Assembly (NCBI GenBank): GCA_963169105.1
Contig: OY720632.1
Coordinates: 4,898,001 to 4,962,000, forward strand
DNA from: Ceriagrion tenellum
Lineage: Eukaryota > Arthropoda > Insecta > Odonata > Coenagrionidae
Length of the DNA stretch: 64,000 nucleotides
Direction: 5' to 3'
Shown here piece after piece: positions 1-10,480 of the stretch (within the stretch, counting starts at the first letter, position 1; the number at the start of each line of letters is the position of its first letter). The notes beneath the pieces were generated by a model. The model was not told the DNA's origin and made no database searches. It was given only the letters and a program-made list of their open reading frames with translations. Both the position numbers and the translations under genes were made by a program.

Positions 1-415
1 TGAAGACCTGTGATCTCCATCGGACCGAAAAAGATCTTCGATCAAAGGATATTCATGAAGGAGTGCACGCAGTCAAATGCAGCTGGGGGGAATCTTACAT
101 GGCCAAGCTTGGAGATCCCTTAAATGTAGGTTGGAAGAACATTAGAGAGGTACCGAATAGAAGCAGTTTCGTCATTCCTCTATTGCTGTACAACCCTGAT
201 CAGCACCCGATCATGAAATTAATGTTAAAGTAAAATCATTACCAAGAAAAATAAGTAATTCCCTTCGGCTGACAAGGGAGGCGATTGCAACAACTAAGAA
301 TCCAATTTACTTCAACAGGGAAGATAGGTGTTCGCTCTCCTCTACTTCCAAGCGTATTTCCACAAATCTGAGACCGTCACACTTTTCGGCTAATCTGAGC
401 GCTCCGGACTATATC
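1..415 (+). pseudogene. Penelope-like element, C-terminal GIY-YIG endonuclease fragment
   Basis: Reading from base 3 gives EGVHAVKCSWGESYMAK, which fits the start of a Penelope-like GIY-YIG nuclease domain (G-x-Y/H-x-x-x-C-x-C/W-G-x-x-Y). Around base 130 the frame slips. The second frame continues with RLEEH and, after a stop, FRHSSIA, both expected in this domain, followed by SLRLTREAIATTKNPIYFNRED, typical of the C-terminal tail of Penelope proteins. At least one frameshift and several stops make it a dead copy, cut by the window edge at its 5' side. In intact elements this domain nicks target DNA and the upstream reverse transcriptase copies the RNA into the nick. Family identification is by motif memory, not by search. 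Confidence 0.6.
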
Positions 416-424
416 TTAACGGAT

Positions 425-520
425 TTTAAACGGATTTATTGAAATAACTTTTACAAAGCACAAAAATACAACTCACGACCCGGGTTTCAACGCGTTTGCG
501 TCATCTTCAGGTTGAGGATA
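425..520 (-). repeat. Penelope-type terminal repeat fragment carrying a ribozyme-like motif
   Basis: Read on the minus strand, this segment starts with a hammerhead-like fold and continues into an AT-rich stretch. The layout matches the arms of the foldback at 39641-39946, including a near-identical stretch after the core (GAAACC, two bases, GGTCGT). The AT-rich outer side faces the Penelope relic at 1-415, so orientation does not fit one simple element spanning both. They may be two insertions or a rearranged inverted terminal repeat. Confidence 0.5.
472..518 (-). ncRNA. Candidate hammerhead ribozyme (type I, short stem III)
   Basis: On the minus strand the conserved boxes are CUGAAGA (504-510) and GAAAC (484-488). 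Between them GACGC and GCGUU pair as stem II. After the second box, AC and GU pair around a CCGG loop as a 2-bp stem III, followed by the cleavage triplet GUC. The bases after the predicted cut (GU then GAG) pair with CUC and AC just before CUGAAGA, giving a 5-bp stem I with one bulged A. All three helices and the catalytic core are therefore present. Hammerheads with minimal stem III are known in Penelope-like elements and retrozymes. Activity is not shown here; the fold was drawn by hand. Confidence 0.6.
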
Positions 521-1247
521 TTAAACGGACTGGCGGCCGATAAATTTCCTTATCATTCGAACCTAAATATGCCTACAGGAAAGTCGGCGAAACGGGCGTC
601 CCCTAAAGGTATAATGCTACTGCGCGGGGAGAACTCGAAAAATTATAATTCACGAGACATGAAAATATCAATTGGCCATTCGCTGGTGGTAATTTTTTTT
701 AACCACATTTGAATGTCCCTCGAAAGGGCTTTGCAAATTACAAATGCTGTTCACTGACGATAAGCATGCTAAAGTTATCTCGAATTTATTTTATCCCATT
801 AGTTATGCATGGGTTATATAATTAGCTAGCAACCTCTAACCTGAAGTACTTGAATTTTATTTGAATTGTATCTTTTACCCTGCATTTTTGCTTTAATCTC
901 TCAAGTAGAATCTCTCTTTCGAATAGTAAATGTAATTTTTATATCTACACCGAATGAGAGGACAGAACATGGCGATTCTGTTAATGATTTCACTCGTGAT
1001 AACGTTTGGAGGAGAGATGTATTTATTGTTTACCGAATCCACTTGTATTCCTAGCTGTCGACCGATCGATAAAGACAGTACACGCCAAAATCGAACGAAC
1101 AAGAGAGTCGAAAAACACGAGAAATGCCTCTCCTGCAGCTGCGCCAGAGCATTATGGCAGACATTGTCTCATTTACTTGTACTTTTTCTCCGTGTCCTTT
1201 CATTTATTTAAATTCCCTTCTTGATACACCCAGTATGTTAGGTTATT
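521..1247. other. No recognisable feature
   Basis: AT-rich unique-looking sequence. Short ORFs at 954-1224 overlap in several frames and show no family motif. I see no TIR, tRNA-like box or LINE tail. Confidence 0.4.
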
Positions 1248-1645
1248 TTACACATTCCGCCCTGCTGTACTTGTCCAAGTAGTTTTTGTTTTTGAAATTA
1301 CTCTCTCGTAAATTAATTTGGAGTTACTGTTTCGAAGTTTCTCCCTTTTGTAATCGCCCGCCTGACCTATGATGACTTCCCTTATATTTTTTACTTTTTT
1401 TATTTTGTATATGTCCTTGTCGTTCGTCCAGCGTAATTTAGAAATATGCCTAAGGCATTTTATCTCCATGTTATCAAGTTTGTTTAGATTTACTTTGTTT
1501 ATCTGATCAGGCCATGTCAGTGAGGAATGTCTTGGGGCTGGTATGATGTTTGCGTCCTAGATGTTTCTCTTGATTTCGTCTGACGTTGCTCTGTTGTTTA
1601 GTATTGGGGACGGAGTAGGCCGAATCTCATTTGTTTTTGTCCTGC
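1248..1645 (-). pseudogene. Possible LINE reverse-transcriptase C-terminal fragment
   Basis: The minus-strand frame contains NKLDNMEIKCLRHISKLRW followed by a basic tail. This resembles the 'EMKFLRRI-x-G' segment after the RT domain of RTE-like retrotransposons in arthropod genomes. Upstream in the same frame are a stop and little similarity. The match is short and could be chance. Confidence 0.25.
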
Positions 1646-2227
1646 TTTCTCGATGACACAAAGAAATTTTGGTAGTATATTCATTCTAATGAGTACAATA
1701 GGGATACTAGATCCACAAAGTAACTACCAAAGGATTATTCGGTGCCAATTTCTCTTCATTATTGCCAATTTAATCGGGGACGAAATTTTAGTCCATCATA
1801 ACGTATATTTTCATTCAAACGGCATCCATAGCATGCATATTGTGGGGTGGATTACCAAGCTGTAGTATCCTTGATGATAGTACTAGCCCATTGCCAATGA
1901 CAATTGGATGGCATTTTTGTTTTGTGATTGATATCTTAGGCTATCTTACACGACATGAAGAATTGGTGTACCTAAATAATTGTCCGGTTTCCATGGACCA
2001 TACGGCTCATAAAACCCTTCGGCTGTAACTCATACCTATAGGGTGACGCGAGAGATTATCTTTGTGATTTTTGTTAATGACCTTGGTTATGAATATTGGT
2101 GTATCGATTCCATATATCCGTAGCTCCATCGATGTAAGTCTTCACAACTATTTCCTCCTCACGACCGCCATTAATGTGCCAACTGAGCATTAACTGCTTA
2201 CAGCAAACACCGGGATACCCGCGAACA
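1646..2227. other. No recognisable feature
   Basis: AT-rich sequence with no coding or repeat signature that I can see. The next element begins with its CATCTAC-type tail at about 2228. Confidence 0.4.
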
Positions 2228-2984
2228 TGTACATCTACACAATACCCCGGCGAGCCGCCGCATGGGCGTGTGGCAGGGGGTGTTAGGTCACCAGCCGTGT
2301 AAAGGTGTAAGTTTTTGGGAGATGAAATGGTGACATGAATTATAGGAGTGTATTTAGTGTAGCTTAATTTTTATTGTGATCTCTTATTGTTCGCAGAAAG
2401 AACAACTTTTGTAGCTAACTGTTCGAAAGTGTATCTCTCTTATTTTATCGCATCTGTCAGACCTAGAGATGTAGTGGGAGTCATGATAATATTCTCTATA
2501 TCGCCATGAAAAATATCAGTTCTGAATTCATCAAGCAAACTAAGCCTAACGTGTAGCCTCCGAGTCTCTAGGGGCTCCCACCTTAATCCCTCTAAAAGTT
2601 GTGAGACACTATACGTACGCCCATCGCAGTTTTTGACGAAACGAACTGCTTTATTTTGTATTTTATTAATTTTTTTTGCTAAATCTTTATGACCAGGGTT
2701 CCAAATGCTCGCGGCGTATTCGAGGTGTGGCCTAACCAGAGCGAAGTAGTATCTCTCTTCGACTTTTTCATCCGAGGACCTTTCTGTTATACGTTTAACA
2801 AAACCTAGTTTCTTTAATTCTGCCTCACAAATGTTTTGCATGTGTAATTTCCACAATATATCAGATGTTAAGTTAATTCCAAGATATTTTACTGTATCTG
2901 TTGATTTTATGTTTGATCCACCCACAGTATAGGTATGGCATTTTTGTGATGACTTTCGCAGGAAGTGAACCGTGGGGCATTTGC
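2228..2984 (-). mobile_element. CR1/L2-like LINE, 5'-truncated 3' end (copy 1)
   Basis: The plus strand starts with the reverse complement of a TAGATG-type 3' tail, then the GCCGCCGCATGGGCGTGTGGCAG box shared by all copies in this window. On the minus strand, 2440-2925 encodes 161 residues of the C-terminal part of a non-LTR reverse transcriptase: YLGINLTSDILWKLHM, FVKRITERSS, the 'thumb' segment YYFALVRPHLEYAASIWNPG, and KIQNKAVRFVKNC. It ends 60 codons later in the SLLDEFRTDIFHGD motif. The catalytic FADD motif lies upstream and is lost. It is truncated at about 2984, where it departs from the longer copy at 30290-31080. Confidence 0.85.
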
Positions 2985-4677
2985 TATGGCGGTGGTAACA
3001 TGCGGCGTAAGTCTTCGTTTTGAATACAAATGCACTGCCAACTCAACGAAATCGCTGAACACCTTACCCGATGCTAATGAGATATACGCCAAAGTAAGCG
3101 CTTTTAATGGCGGACTAGTTTACGTTGCGAAAACCTGTATCTAAGGAGAAATACAATGGAAATCGAAAAACTTGTGGGTCCCTCTAGGAGTGAGACGCAC
3201 ACGATCCAAGGGATGCGAAACTGAGAGGGCAAAATTCCACCCTCTTGCCTCTGTGTATCCCTCTCTACTTTTCCTGCACCGAACTTTCTCATCTGAAGAG
3301 AAGGAAGCCCCTTCCTCCCAAACCGTTCGTTCTTTTGATGAAACCAATTCTCTTTATGGCGTTCCCGAGCAAGTTTGGAATTTCTTTCGAGTTTCGGGGG
3401 CGTTCGTTAACTTTTTTCTAGAGCTCGATGCCCTGCGCATGCGCATCTGTGCCTTGTGTGTATGTGTGTCTGTCTATTGTTCGGTTGCGAGAAGATGATT
3501 CCAAATGAAAAAGAATTGTTCTCTATTTGCTTTTAAGGGTTTCCTGGTTTTTAGCGCGGCGCTCTTACATTTAATTTCCTTCTCCTTTTGTTTGTCCCTT
3601 GCCAATGCTACTCTATTATGTGTCCGATAGGAATCATTTCAATTCCACTTCAAAATTTGGAAATGTATAATGCGTGTGACTTCGGGAGGAGGGACACTTA
3701 TCCGATCGTCAACTGTTTCGTTCGTCCGCCTCGGGCATCTAACTGTGATAAACTCCTTTCATGGCCATGCGATATCGCCTCCGCCGAAATTGTCCTGCAT
3801 TTTTAAGGAAAGCGGGTGATCAGCACATTTCTTTATTCTACGCCAAAATCATTTTTGTAAAGCCTGATCGGAAAATTAGTTTTTCTTCCCCTATCTCGCG
3901 GAAAATAGACCCACATTTTCTCCATGTTTTAATCACGTTACACCGTATTTGGTCTCCCTGGCGACGACTTGTTTACTCTCCTGAAAGTCTTTCCGTATTG
4001 TAATAGATAAATTGTAAAGGTTGATGAACATTTACTGAAATAAGAAATACCTCCCTTGTCGAAAAGGATCGTATTCAGATTTAATCTTATGTAAAGTATT
4101 GAATGAGTGAATTATTTTGTATTACAGTTGTAAACAAGGAATTTTTTTGCGAATTTTCCATTCCGTTGTGGCAAAAAAGCGTATATACGCTTTAGCGTGG
4201 GGTATTAAACCCCGGCCCATACCGGGAATCCGACACCCAGCTGGGTGCCAAAGAACTCACCCACCAAGATCCCCTTCTCCCCCTTACGGGTCTCAGCACA
4301 CGGCTAACATGCGGGTGGATCGCGGGGATGCGTGGATTTACTTATATTATGGGATAATACTCGGTCATTGCGTTTTTGCCATCGTAATGCTTATTGCAAA
4401 GTTCTACCTCTCTTCTTAGTTACGCCATTTTCAAAACTATTTAAAATGACCATTTTATTCTGCGCAAGACACTCACTTCGGCGCTTACAATTCTCCCGCT
4501 AAACATGACCTTCCCCCTTCTTGCAATTTCGCCTCCCCCCCGTCCTTCTCCCACACTTCTTCTTTGCGAATCAATGAACTCACGTCGGTCTTTTATTCCT
4601 GTTTCTTTTAAGTTTGTAATATTAATGAAGCATTTGGGTCAGACCCACCCGCGTGCATCTTTTATGAGCTGAGCGAG
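2985..4677. other. No gene; short palindromes only
   Basis: No coding or transposon signature. At 4176-4193 there is a perfect 18-bp palindrome (AAAGCGTAT and its complement), followed at 4236-4245 by the 10-bp palindrome CCCAGCTGGG. ORFs at 3104-3498 overlap on both strands and look like open pyrimidine-rich sequence. Confidence 0.35.
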
Positions 4678-5230
4678 CGGCAGTTGAGCGAAACATCGTT
4701 TTACTTAGAAATCAATAAATTTGGTCTCATTTTAAAGAAAAATATCTCACCCTTCCACGAACACCAAAAATTTAACCACTTATCACATTGCTTTCGGAGA
4801 TATTAGCCAAAGTATACCAGCCCTTTTACATGGGGAACGGTACGTGCATGCACTTCTGAGAGACATTATTTACAAAATGAGGTCTAACTCTTAGATGTCG
4901 TAAAATAACTAACTGCGTGTAGTTTGTATGTTTTCTTAACTATTTTTGAAAATTAGTCATATTGTCATCGCAGTAGGTTCTTCGGGATCACAATAAACCT
5001 TCCGTTTTGATGGAGTTTCAAACGCACCGCGCGATAAAAATGAGTCAAGTGAAAGATTTATTTAAATATTTTCATTTAATTACTTACAATTTCTGTCATA
5101 TAAGACTATATTTTTGCACCCTTAATAATGCAATATTTAGTTGATGTGTCCTAGAGCTGGTGAAATTAAAACGTATAATCCGAATATGGTCTCTATTATG
5201 ACAATGGGAACTATCTCGCTCGGACTACCT
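4678..5230 (-). mobile_element. 'AAGGTAG' TIR element, copy 1
   Basis: This is one of seven ~550-bp copies bounded by an imperfect terminal inverted repeat, consensus AAGGTAGTYYGAGCGA. Here the left end is decayed (CGGCAGTTGAGCGAAAC) and the right end reads CTCGCTCGGACTACCT. Shared internal landmarks include GGGCTGGTAT, the CGCGCGGTGCGTTTGAAACT block and CCATATTCGAATTATA, in the order expected for the reverse orientation. No transposase is encoded, so it behaves as a non-autonomous DNA element (MITE). Confidence 0.75.
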
Positions 5231-6639
5231 GCACTGAGTCTTCGCGGTGAAATTATGTGGTTGATTGGTGCCGGAAGAGGAAGGTGGTTCTGTTGGGTGG
5301 GCGTTGGAGGGAGGGGACGCTGTCCTTTTGTCCTTTTTTTTCTTCTGACGCCTTCTCGTCGCGGGACGCCACTACCCTATCTCTGAGAATCCACTTCCGG
5401 CCTCGCGGACAAATGCGCCTTATCGCGGTACCGATGTAGAGGAACTATGACGAAAACAACTTTGGACTCAAATGTTTTTTCTTATCCAAAACGGGTCTGG
5501 TATCCACTACTCCTTTGGCTTGAAATTTGCGACCGCACGCTGTCTCTCGTGTGTTCCCTAATCCGATGAAATATGTCGGTGAATAGTGGAAAAACCTGAT
5601 TGTTTCCATAAATCCTCATGTCTAGTTTTATGTATGGATAATGTCTAAGGAATAATATTAATGACCATGTGCGAAATAATATCGTAATGTGTTCAAGCTC
5701 AATATTAGCGATTCCAGGACTCAGTTTACTTTTATGCAAATGGGCTACGTGTGCCTATATGATATGTCCCTGCGAGTTAAAACCGGTGAAATGTTCTAGC
5801 TCACTTACCATATCTCGGCTGTTCTTCCAGCTCTATCTCTTTCTCGGACTCTACAATTATTATCAGCTTCACTAATTAGATTTCGAATGATCATTTGTTT
5901 CAATTGTAAATAAATTAGCTTTTACAACCTCCATTTAAAAAAAAGTAATTTTCCAACATTCAGATTTCGGGAATATCGGATAACATGCTTCAACCAAACC
6001 AAACCGTTACCATAACGTTGAAGCGTGATGCACTTGAATGGATCGCTATGTCAGAAATTTTTAATAAAAAAAGAGCGTATGGGTTATAGCATGCTGTGAT
6101 GACTATTTTGATCACTTTTATTTAATGAAGCTCAAACGATTTCTCAAACGATGAGAAAGTGGACTTTTATTTAACTTCACGTGTGTGTCAGGTTCCTGTG
6201 TGTCAGGCTCTTGTGTTTTAGGATCAAATTTTGAAATCAATATTTAACTACCTTCCTGACTAGCTATAGAAATGAAATATTTGCACATAGGTTCATTTCC
6301 GATGACAATATAATATTCAGTCATAAAAAATTCTAAAATAAAATGAATATTAAAGAAATGAGAAATGTGTTTTTAAAAAAACAAACTTTTTTATCCTGTA
6401 GTGTATGCAATATTGTAAACTTGTGTGTCAACCCGACGGAGTAAAAATGTTGCTGAGCGTCCCATCGAAGACAATTTTTTCCCTGCCCCTAGAATAGAAT
6501 AGACAACCTCTAGAATTGGGTGTATTTGAATGAAACTTAGTGCATTTTTTTTTAAATAAAAGCGATTTAAAAACATTTTTTTAAATAATTATTTATATAA
6601 GAATTATTAGTGACCTCAAAATTCGCAAATATACATGCA
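5231..6639. other. No recognisable feature
   Basis: Mostly AT-rich. A short duplicated GTGTGTCAGG motif lies at about 6183-6208. No gene, tail or TIR pair was found. Confidence 0.35.
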
Positions 6640-7380
6640 AATATACCAGTCACGCCGTTCCCTTCCGGGGTAGGTAGAGTCACTAAGTTCAACTCATAAA
6701 TACATATTTGTACACCTCTAACTCTGCTTCAATAATTTCCTCCATACTGACATATCCTTGAAAACCTCTTTTGATTCATTTACCCCCATACACTGCTTCA
6801 TACACGCTCTCCTGTTTTTAAGATTCATAATATTCCTCCTCCTAAGAATTTCCTCAACCACATTCAACCACATCTTTCTCGGCCTACCTCTACCTCTCAC
6901 ACCATTCATTCTACTCTCATATATCTGTTTCGTTATTCGACTCTCATCCATTCTCTCCACATGGCCAAACCAACGAAGCACACTCCTTTCATATATGTCC
7001 ATTACTGGAGCATCAAACCCACATTCATTTACTACCCACTCATTCCTGACCCTATCCATCCTACTTTTGCCGCAAACACTCCTCAGAAAACTCATACCCA
7101 CGGCGTTTAGTCTACTCTTATGTTTCTCCTGTCATACCATGTTTTACTACCATATAACGAAGTGGGGAGAAGTACACTTTTGTGCATGGCGATTTTCGCT
7201 TCCTTAGACTGGCACTCATTCCTTGATATGCTCCACATGCTACCTAACACTTTCCTACCAGCATTCGTACGTCTCTTTATCTCCTCAGCCATCCGTCCAT
7301 CTTTCGTAAACATCTTACCTAAGTACATAAAATCATCCACCTTTTCAATTACTTCACCAATCAATCTTACGCAAATTTAA
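6640..7380 (-). pseudogene. RTE-like non-LTR retrotransposon, RT C-terminal region (family C)
   Basis: Two minus-strand frames join across a frameshift at about 7105. The upstream part (7107-7364) has EKVDDFMYLGKMFTKDGRM, EEIKRRTNAGRKVLGSMW and LLPTSLYGSKTW. The downstream part (6718-7101) has MDRVRNEWV, the SVLRWFGHVERM segment, GRGRPRKMWL and VEEILRRRNI. These are classic segments after the catalytic RT domain of RTE/'craniofacial development protein 2-like' ORFs in arthropod genomes. The 3' end lies near 6640, with a TTCCGGGGTAGGTAGAGTC box and a CATGCAAATATAC end. The catalytic RT motifs are absent, so it is a truncated dead copy. The same 3' end recurs at 19120-19400. Confidence 0.75.
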
Positions 7381-8911
7381 TTTCGGCCAATCGTCTATTT
7401 TGCTTATTTCAACCCCTTCAATTTTGCCAAGTTCGTTTCCCATTTGTCTGAAGTTACTGATTGGGAATCATGATGAAAACAGCAATTAATGGAGTTCCCA
7501 TGCATTCGATTCGTTGAATGCACTTGGTCCTGGTTTAGTACCCAGCTCTATTGTGAGATAGATTTCTATTATTTACTGTAGTATCGTGCCAATAGATGTA
7601 TTTTCTCAGTTTGATTCCGTGAAAATTTTTCAAAGAAACGACCAAAGTTTCAAAATTTTACCAATTTCAAGCATGACAGAAATTTTTGATTTACGCTCCT
7701 TTAAAGAAGGAGGTCATTGAATGATATTTAAAAAAGAATTTGGTCACCTTCCCCACCACAACACTGAAAAACTCTGATACCAGAAGGGAGGACACAATGT
7801 GTCGACACCCGAGTCATGTTGATGTAATCTTGTTGGAAGAGTTAGCGAGCTATTTTAGTTTTTCCGTCACTTGCATTGGTGCTAAAACATTTTAATTTTG
7901 TTCGGAGGTCAAAACTAAAAAAAATGTAAAAAGTATGAGAATCTGAGATGGTGTGCCTGGGACCCCTTTGGCTGCGTTGATATGTAAACGGCACAAATGT
8001 AATCCTCAGTAATTATAACATCGTACGTATTACTCATGTTCCCTTGTCACCAGAAGGTTCTTTTTGCTTAATATTCGGGTCTTGCTTGAAAAAATTAATC
8101 TGTACTCCTGAGCTTCTGAACTTTAATTATCCGCTCTTTTTCACTCGCTAATGAAATATCGTACGTAAAGGCTGTTCTATGAGTCATTGTATTTTAATCA
8201 ACATTTTTATATACTTGAAATGCATACAATCCTGTCTACTTGAAAGTGGAAGTTGGTATGCTTGTCTAGCGAAAATTAGGAAATTTTGGAATCCGGCGGG
8301 AGTCAGTCCGGAGTGTCGGGGGTTGGATCGACAGAGGGAACCATGGCGCCGCCGGGGAAGGCCATCAATTAGGCGCCTGTTATTAATCTCTCTCGTGAAA
8401 ACCCTTTGGCGTGCCATTCGTTATCGGACTGCTTTCGAAAGAAAGAGCGAGCGGACGCTTTTATTGATGACAAGCGAAGGTCCACGGGCGCGCGGCTTCT
8501 CAGATTCTTTCGAATGAAATGAAAAATTGGCGCGGCGATCCACACTCATCAGTTTGGGTGCTTTGAATGGTGATTGCTGGTGCTGGGCGATAATTGGTTT
8601 CTCGGCTCCTTCCTCGTTAAAAGGAGGGCCTCCTCTTCGTATGTGTGCACCACGAGGACCGCAAACGCTTCCTCGGACGACTAAATTCCTTCATTTTACG
8701 ACACTGATTTGTTATTCGAAGCAAAAGTGTTTTTGCTGGCCTCTTGATTTCGGATTACTATTGAGAGTGAGTGCCGTAAATTTTCTCTTTTTGCACAATC
8801 ATTATGACTATGGAAGAAACGTAAATTTGTTGAAAGTTAGTTGATCGCTATGACGTTTATTTCGTAAATATATTTGCATTTTTTTCTTAATGAGAATATT
8901 TCATCTCCGCG
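7381..8911. other. No recognisable gene; small CpG-rich patch
   Basis: AT-rich except for 8280-8520, which is CpG-rich and contains CCATGGCGCCGCCGGGG. The open frames there run on both strands, as expected from base composition, and no domain is recognised. Confidence 0.35.
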
Positions 8912-9336
8912 TAAAGGCTGGGACATAATCAACGTGTACGTGTGACGCGAGACGTTAACGGGACAACGGGAGACGGGGAACGCAAGTCAGCGGTCATAAT
9001 CGACTTTAACGCGGCCCGAAGTAACAATTGACTAACGCTGGCGCAGCTAAGAGATCAGGTGTAAACAAGTGTGGAAGTAAATAATTTGTCTTCGCCAAGA
9101 GAAATCTTCAACAGTTGGATGTATCTGCCGACAGATGGCTCCCCATTGCCGTATTCTCAGGACTATTCTGATTGTTTTTCCTTGGACGGGACACGGGAAG
9201 AGATGAAAGTTGCCCATCTCTCGTGCACACGTACTCCCCGTAGTACACGTTGATTATGTCCGTTCGCTATACTTTCCCGTCAGCCATCTTTTCGCGTATT
9301 CCCGTTAACGGCTCCCGTTGATTGTGTCCCAGCCTT
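8912..9336. mobile_element. Non-autonomous TIR element with repeated terminal motif
   Basis: The left end reads AAAGGCTGGGACATAATCAA and the right end reads TTGATTGTGTCCCAGCCTTA, giving about 18-20 bp TIRs over ~425 bp. A further inverted copy of the left end (ACACGTTGATTATGTCC) lies inside at about 9246-9262. Both halves are rich in ACGGGA/TCCCGT words. No protein is encoded. Superfamily is not clear because the flanks do not give a clean target duplication. Confidence 0.6.
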
Positions 9337-10195
9337 AAGACATTTATATTGCTGCTCTGTAAACATCCCCTTGATTCTGCTCGATGCATTCTCCACTGTG
9401 CTATCAGATGCGCTGTTTTCCCGGGTGGGGAATGCAGGGGAACGCGAAGGCCATCTCTCCTGGGCTGCGGCTGAAGCCGAGAACTAATGGGACGCTTTCG
9501 GACGAGGTACGCAGGGAGGTATGCACGTAGTAGTAAAGTCAAGTTTGAATTCACATGCATTTCGATGAGAATATTTTCATGAACATTTGTCCAATACATA
9601 TCACATACTTAGCATCGTTTTTTCTCAGTGCGGCCTATGCACACAGCTTAAGAGTCCAATCACATATAACTGTATGTAACTATGCATTATATTGACTATA
9701 GAATAGATGTAGTATACAAAAGGTTACGCAAACATATGCATGGTTCATTTGATAGTCGTAGTGAGTCAGATGTACGCCAATAGATTAGAGACGAGCTCCG
9801 ATATGCATCCTTCATGGCGTATGTTTTTTTTCCGTATATAATCACAATGGAAACAGCTCGATTACAGTTCTGCTCTCTTCACCAAAAACTTATTTGCAAA
9901 TAATTCTTTTTTGCTTAAATATTTTATATTATTTACCATAATTGCATTTATTTTTTGATAAATCATAAAAAAAACAGCGCATTACTATCTTTTTTCAATA
10001 TTTATCAGAATTTATTACTTTTTGGCTATTTTGATAATGTTTTGGCCTGTCTCTGCAGCAATTTCAGCTAGCTTGTAATACTGTCTCTCAGTTCTAGTAA
10101 CACTTTTTGCGAAATACCCCGAATAATTGATTTTGACTCTGTTATTTTCCTGTCATTCCCTTCCAAGGTTTCTCTTCCCGAAGTTGGCTGACTGT
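9337..10195. other. No recognisable feature
   Basis: AT-rich sequence. The 110-aa open frame on the minus strand at 9267-9599 starts in the preceding TIR element and has no recognised domain. Confidence 0.35.
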
Positions 10196-10480
10196 TGACT
10201 TGAAACCTTCTCGACAGCGCACGATGCCACTCATTCAATCACTCTCTCCTCAATTCCTCACTCGCTACCCCGCACCCCCCTCTCTTTCCCTTCTTCCGAC
10301 CCCCCCCCCGTCCCCCATTAATGAACTTCCTAGACGTATTTCACCGCTATCTCCACTCCCCTCTTGCGGGAAAGCAACGAGATTATTTACGGTTGACTCG
10401 TCCTCGCCTCCCCTAAAGCCGAGCTACTCCCGCTTCCACCGCTAATATTATTTTCTCCCCCCCCCCTCTGCCTGAACTAC
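10196..10480. repeat. Pyrimidine-rich low-complexity tract
   Basis: C/T-rich plus strand with runs of C (10303-10311 and 10459-10467). The 81-aa open frame here reflects composition, not a gene. Confidence 0.6.
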
